DNA of 31,284 nt. Source: a virus. The position numbers and the translations under genes are program-made. The notes beneath the pieces are model-generated. The model saw only the letters and a program-made list of their open reading frames with translations. It had not been told where the DNA came from and ran no database searches. Each line of letters starts with the position of its first letter. Within the stretch, counting starts at the first letter, position 1. The stretch is from positions 1 through 31,284 of the IMG/VR virus record IMGVR_UViG_3300009320_000083; one strand, given 5' to 3'. Below are positions 28,801-31,284 of this stretch, piece by piece.

Positions 28801-31284
28801 CTGCCTTGCCAGACATGATCGATGCGAAGTCTTTCTTTCTGATGCCCGTTAGTCCGACGATACCAGCCTCGAAGATCGGATTTGGCATACGTTCCGGTAG
28901 GGTAATATGTGACCACTTAGTTCCTTCAACTCCACCTGTGATCTTTTTATCGAAGAGCCCATTTTCTTCTGGTTCCAACGACTTAGCCACTACCATTCTG
29001 CCGGCGTCTTTGAGCTCGCCGTTACTCATAGCCAACGTTTGTTTATCTGTCAAAGGGCTAAGACCGATCTTATTTCCATCTTTATTAACATTAACGCCCA
29101 ACGCTTTCATATAACCGAGGAAGCGGTTATAGCTAAAAGACGCCCTGGGTGGTGGAAGTGGATCACCAGACTGCAATGCCGACCACATATCTTCATTACC
29201 ATCGGCATTACTTTTATACGTTTGCATAGATCTGATGTTACTAGTAGTCCCGTGCGCTAGCATGGCGTACAGGCCGAGTGCATCCATACTCTGTGCACTA
29301 TTCGGCCCACCTGCTTTTGGCATCTTGTCAGGATCGTAGGCGTAGCCTGGACCACCAGCACGAGCTAGCAAAGCCTTCCCTGCTTGGTGTTTGAACTTGT
29401 GTATGTACTGCGGACCTACTGCTGCCTTGCCCGCTAACTTAGATCCAGTGACCTTACCCGTCTTCTTATCCACCTCCGGGATGTAGATCTCCTCCTCGTC
29501 CTCAACGCCATGTTTTTTTAGATCTTTAGTTATGCGATCGTTCCAATCTTCTGTCCCATCGAAGTTTTGGATCAAATATGGCTTACCAGTTTTTTGTGCG
29601 ATCTTGGCTGCCGCAGTTTCAAGAGTCTGTCCTAAATTGATCCTCCCGGGAACGCTTGCTGGACTCATAATGAGTTCGATCGGCTTACCATTTTTTCTTT
29701 GGGGCATTTGTTCGTCAGGAACGATCTGAGTCAAGATCCCCTTGTTTCCGTGACGACCTGCGATCTTATCGCCGATCTCTGCCGGCTCGTCCGTGCGAAC
29801 GTGCACCTCCAACTTCTCGCCTCGTTCTGTTGGGCGATTTACTACCTGCACTACTTTTCCAGGATAATCGCTCTCCCAACGAACAGCAGCATCGTTGGTG
29901 GTACGCAGTAAACTTTTATGCATGCGGCCCATTAGGCGAGCCTCATCATCAGTTTCTCTAACCTTGCGCGCAGCTGCAATTAAAGTATCGCCAGGAGCTA
30001 CAGGACTACCCAAACGAATAACGCCTTTTCGATCTAACTTCTTAGCTTGATCTTTTGTGAGAGACGTTCCGTGATGAGCTATGTAATGCTCGCGATCAAC
30101 TATGTGTTGATCTGAAACATCGACACCCTTACGGTGCATGTGTTCTGAGGTTAATTTTTTAGCGCCAGACTCACTAACGACTACCCCGTCCTCATAATTC
30201 AACCCATGCCAGGGCATGTACGCAGTTTCTAAATTCGTACCAAGTGCGAGCTTTCCTTTTTTTGTAAAGTTCGTATCCGCCAGAACTTGATCGCTCTTTA
30301 CCTTATCGCCTACTCGCACGTTAGGCGTGCTGTGCATGACGCTCTTATTATCATTCAGTGGAAAGTAGTTGTAGAGCCCGACCTTTTGTGTTTTGCCTTT
30401 CTCATCTTTGATGGTAATTCGATCGGGCGTCACTTCCTCTACAGTTCCGGCGCCGCGCGCGCGCTGCGAGCTCATTCTTCCTAGCATCTTGTTAAAGGAG
30501 AGAGGTTCCTTGCGGTCGCCAGATACTACGGTCTGAACTAAAGGCTCCTCTCTGTGTTTGAGCGAGAGAGCTTGCTCCATATGTCTACCAGCCATGGTCG
30601 ATCTATTGCCGCTAGTGTTTTGCATAAACGGAATGAGATTTGAAGAGGCGCTGGCAAGTTGTGTCGGGCTAGGCATTACATACTGAGCATCAGCCAAAGA
30701 CCCATCTTCTACTTGATTACCATCGCCGGAGATTCTGATCTTCTTTTTAAGCGCAACAGGACGTCCTCGATCCCACTTAACTTGATCGGGAAAGACAACC
30801 TTTGACTTGTAAGCTTTGGCTGGAGGCACCATCTCTATCTTTTTAGTCTTGGTATTGTACAACGGCATGACCGCTGTATCGCCTGACTTCCTCGCACCCA
30901 AAGCAAGCTGCAACGTCACACCGCTGCGGCTCGACTCCGGCGTGTGCATGGGATCAAGAAAACCAAGGTGGGAAGGGTCAACTAATTTAGCATCTTCCGT
31001 GATTTTATGCTCGCTGGTAATGCCGCCCTCTCCCATGGGAGTAGTACGCATCTGGCCAGTTACCATCTCCAACGGATTGATTTGATCGGGAGTGTTTGCC
31101 AAAGAACTTTTGAACACGCCGGCTATCGGTCTATCAAATAGATCGGCAGCCACGACAGCGCTCACACGCCGGCGACGATCAATATTATTAGCAATGCGGC
31201 GCTTTATTTCAGGAGCCTTGGCTTGAAGTGTCTCTCCTATATAATCCTCGATCGAACGTAACTTCTTGAACATTAGAGCATCGC
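25856..31284 (-). CDS. Single-chain fused beta-beta' multisubunit-type RNA polymerase, 5' end outside window
   Basis: DNA-directed RNA polymerase. From the ATG at 31273 it has 1805 codons, but the frame is open to the edge (D-A-L before the M) and no ribosome site precedes that ATG, so the start lies outside. Beta part (about 1-728): IDPMHTPES-like fork sequence (LDPMHTPESSRSG), SSNLIPFMQ, MPWHGLNYEDG (about 353), GDKIAGRHGNKG (RHGNKG at 507-512) and a beta C-terminus AMLAHGTTSNIRSMQTYKSN. Beta' part: GLFDKKITGG, GFYQRKLVKRRQDLSARGV, the catalytic NADFDGD (1125-1131), bridge-helix GARKG, zinc site 2 (DDCG near 1445; CEHGDGMCAKC near 1506-1518) and trigger loop GERSTQLAMRVFHSGG (about 1542). 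The N-terminal beta' zinc domain is absent. It heads the virion operon here. Confidence 0.95.
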   Translation of the reverse strand, partial: DALMFKKLRSIEDYIGETLQAKAPEIKRRIANNIDRRRRVSAVVAADLFDRPIAGVFKSSLANTPDQINPLEMVTGQMRTTPMGEGGITSEHKITEDAKLVDPSHLGFLDPMHTPESSRSGVTLQLALGARKSGDTAVMPLYNTKTKKIEMVPPAKAYKSKVVFPDQVKWDRGRPVALKKKIRISGDGNQVEDGSLADAQYVMPSPTQLASASSNLIPFMQNTSGNRSTMAGRHMEQALSLKHREEPLVQTVVSGDRKEPLSFNKMLGRMSSQRARGAGTVEEVTPDRITIKDEKGKTQKVGLYNYFPLNDNKSVMHSTPNVRVGDKVKSDQVLADTNFTKKGKLALGTNLETAYMPWHGLNYEDGVVVSESGAKKLTSEHMHRKGVDVSDQHIVDREHYIAHHGTSLTKDQAKKLDRKGVIRLGSPVAPGDTLIAAARKVRETDDEARLMGRMHKSLLRTTNDAAVRWESDYPGKVVQVVNRPTERGEKLEVHVRTDEPAEIGDKIAGRHGNKGILTQIVPDEQMPQRKNGKPIELIMSPASVPGRINLGQTLETAAAKIAQKTGKPYLIQNFDGTEDWNDRITKDLKKHGVEDEEEIYIPEVDKKTGKVTGSKLAGKAAVGPQYIHKFKHQAGKALLARAGGPGYAYDPDKMPKAGGPNSAQSMDALGLYAMLAHGTTSNIRSMQTYKSNADGNEDMWSALQSGDPLPPPRASFSYNRFLGYMKALGVNVNKDGNKIGLSPLTDKQTLAMSNGELKDAGRMVVAKSLEPEENGLFDKKITGGVEGTKWSHITLPERMPNPIFEAGIVGLTGIRKKDFASIMSGKAGIDAKTGKVVEGEGGLRYGKAIESLLGKVDVDKDLKTSLQAVKNPSLKGQRLDVVNRKIKFLQALKKNDLNPTDAYMVKHVPVLPPSFRPLAVLPNGDLNEDDTNGMYKALGLSVNQLAKASKLLPQSELDKRRASIYDRLQSVAGLGGYQNRKFRGILDIIRGRRIDKSGSKVGKPAEGFYQRKLVKRRQDLSARGVIVPEPDLGLDQVGIPRKAAMELYKPFVVREVRGITGLTPGMAQKEVRENTETAKRALDRVVEHRPLILKRDPVLHKYGVQAFNPVLTGGSAIKIHPLVTSGFNADFDGDKMNAYVPLTDQDVAEARKMHPSNNLFSPASGKLIYKPTKEMQLGLYMIGQKGKGTKQSYKTTAEAARAVSTGKLGMTDVATIGGQRTTVGRSMLAKELPAEMKAERQGILDGSIALDKKGQSQLLSVVGKKHKDSFDRVANKFKDIGNTYATSTAFSLSLKDLKPDKVLREKIMKGANVEADKIRALGLPQKERDKRLVTIYDRASQKIVKGIEDTHGKKGSRLWSMMQAGMKPTMETYRQIVATPGLMMNAKREVIPTPIQRSYSEGLDVADYWTSMSGARKGIIQKVQSVAGPGYVTKQVMNTVLNQVVGADDCGTKKGISLPVAEKDVLDRFLVKEVKAGKHALPAGTLITPGVRDRLHNNKVSKIVVRSPLRCEHGDGMCAKCYGLTQNGELPSRGKNVGVIAGQALGERSTQLAMRVFHSGGTSPVGEVGKQKAQLTDDFRRVQQLIGMQETIPKSAPLSTATGTVTRITKSPAGGHDVFVGDRRHYVPHDRGMPTMPGKRAALKPGAAVKRGDPLSRGPINPHELLPLTNLPTVQNYLSGQLHGIYKNQGIRRREVETVVRAVTNLGQIEDPGTHPELIRGDLVPLTSIKAESRKLKLHKPPRITPILKGVNAMPKHIRSDWMARLNREKLHGTVIDAANRGWVSNIHGTHPMPGIVHGTEFGQGKPY

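Noticed and set aside
25856-31284. Host rpoB-rpoC fusion such as those of Helicobacter or Wolbachia
   Set aside because: The gene is embedded among phage spike and packaging genes, and lacks the beta' N-terminal zinc domain. A host origin by ancient capture is still possible.

Overview
The window is the packaging and virion-structure block of a tailed double-stranded DNA phage (Caudoviricetes), or a prophage or metagenomic contig of one, from a bacterial host I cannot name. The phage assignment rests on a large terminase with ATPase, zinc ribbon and nuclease motifs (18885-20744), a prohead protease (14186-15748) followed by scaffold-like genes and a probable major capsid protein (9968-11077), an OB-fold baseplate spike (24265-25449), which suggests a contractile tail, and a string of tail and fibre genes. 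No host housekeeping gene, tRNA, rRNA, insertion sequence or CRISPR array was seen.

Layout. Almost everything is transcribed leftward (minus strand). From right to left: a giant RNA polymerase in which beta and beta' are one polypeptide (25856 to beyond the right edge); a small Gly/Ala-rich protein; the baseplate spike; a small protein; a 648-residue probable virion protein; two small unknowns; and TerL. Two plus-strand genes then break the polarity: a helix-turn-helix protein (17610-18347) and a one-pass membrane protein (18443-18811). They end in a strong terminator facing TerL. Leftward transcription resumes with three small unknowns and the prohead protease. A 121-base leader with a sigma70-like promoter and two hairpins precedes the capsid operon (scaffold-like genes, possible decoration protein, capsid). 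After a hairpin gap come the tail/adsorption genes, including a fibre with a His-rich stretch and a very large modular protein that runs off the left edge.

How the parts fit. TerL packages DNA into a prohead whose scaffold and capsid would be matured by the protease. The spike, sheath/fibre-like and zinc-ribbon proteins would form the tail. The RNA polymerase keeps the catalytic NADFDGD loop, trigger loop, bridge helix and the beta lysines, but lacks the N-terminal beta' zinc domain. It probably serves phage transcription, and its place next to virion genes leaves open that it is packaged.

The most notable points are the fused phage RNA polymerase, an E-K-[I/V/L]-A peptide motif repeated through many virion proteins, the inverted two-gene cassette, shared flagellin-IN-like modules in two structural genes, and a marked excess of GATC tetranucleotides. 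All functional calls are from reading motifs; no database search was run.
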